Below, in pieces: positions 5,472 to 5,508 of a stretch of 5,508 bases of DNA. Made by a program: the position numbers and the translations under genes. This DNA is from Clostridiales bacterium (lineage in GTDB: Bacteria; Bacillota; Clostridia; Lachnospirales; Lachnospiraceae): NCBI GenBank assembly GCA_021203115.1, contig JAJQBV010000106.1, positions 1-5,508 of the forward strand, in the 5' to 3' direction. Numbering within the stretch: position 1 is the stretch's first letter; every line of letters starts with the position of its first letter. A model generated the notes under the pieces. That model worked only from the letters and a program-made list of their open reading frames with translations. It was not told where the DNA came from and ran no database searches.

Positions 5472-5500
5472 ATTTTAGCACAAGAAAATCAAAAGGACAA
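5472..5500 (-). promoter_or_regulatory. Probable sigma-A-type promoter of the prpC operon
   Basis: On the minus strand TTGTCC (5500-5495), a 17-base spacer and TAAAAT (5477-5472) preceded by TGC give a good extended -10 promoter. A closer match to the -35 consensus, TTGACT (5505-5500), lies five bases upstream but would need a 22-base spacer. Transcription would begin near 5464-5466, leaving a leader of about 70 bases. The surrounding AT-rich stretch and the lack of a recognisable coding region on this strand between 5394 and 5508 support it. A longer transcript from genes beyond the right edge cannot be ruled out. Confidence 0.65.
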
Positions 5501-5508
5501 GTCAATAC

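Overview
The window looks like a stretch of chromosome from a low-to-mid GC Firmicute of class Clostridia, most likely a Lachnospiraceae relative. The evidence is the gene order (PP2C phosphatase, PASTA kinase, RsgA GTPase, ribulose-phosphate epimerase, thiamine pyrophosphokinase), the clostridial style of the PrpC N-terminus and of the PrkC ectodomain, and G-rich ribosome binding sites a few bases from ATG. Nothing points to a plasmid, phage or transposon. No CRISPR array, tRNA or rRNA is visible.

Every gene lies on the minus strand, so transcription runs from the right edge to the left edge. At 5472-5500 there is a sigma-A-like promoter with an extended -10 element. A leader of about 70 bases follows, which can fold into a hairpin next to the first ribosome binding site. 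Then come prpC (5393-4662), prkC (4661-2589), rsgA (2585-1713), rpe (1700-1047), thiN (1032-385) and the first 120 codons of a cobU-type gene (362 to the left edge, cut by the window). Gaps between genes are 0, 3, 12, -3 (if thiN started at its GTG) or 14 (at its ATG), and 22 bases. No terminator hairpin is visible between any of them, so the whole set is probably one operon.

The first two genes form a reversible Ser/Thr phosphorylation pair. PrkC is a membrane kinase with an outside PASTA region expected to sense cell-wall fragments. PrpC is the soluble phosphatase that reverses its action. RsgA is the 30S ribosome-assembly GTPase and is a known PrkC target in Bacillus subtilis (as CpgA). 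Rpe and ThiN are metabolic: Rpe makes xylulose 5-phosphate, and ThiN makes thiamine diphosphate, the cofactor of transketolase, which uses xylulose 5-phosphate. CobU extends the set into cobalamin nucleotide-loop assembly and is the least expected member.

The region is mostly a well-known conserved locus and I see no wholly new system. The parts most worth a second look are the ectodomain of PrkC (a 108-residue stretch with 30 acidic and no basic residues, and a 90-residue non-PASTA C-terminal extension), the acidic run just inside its membrane segment, the structured prpC leader, and the link to cobU.
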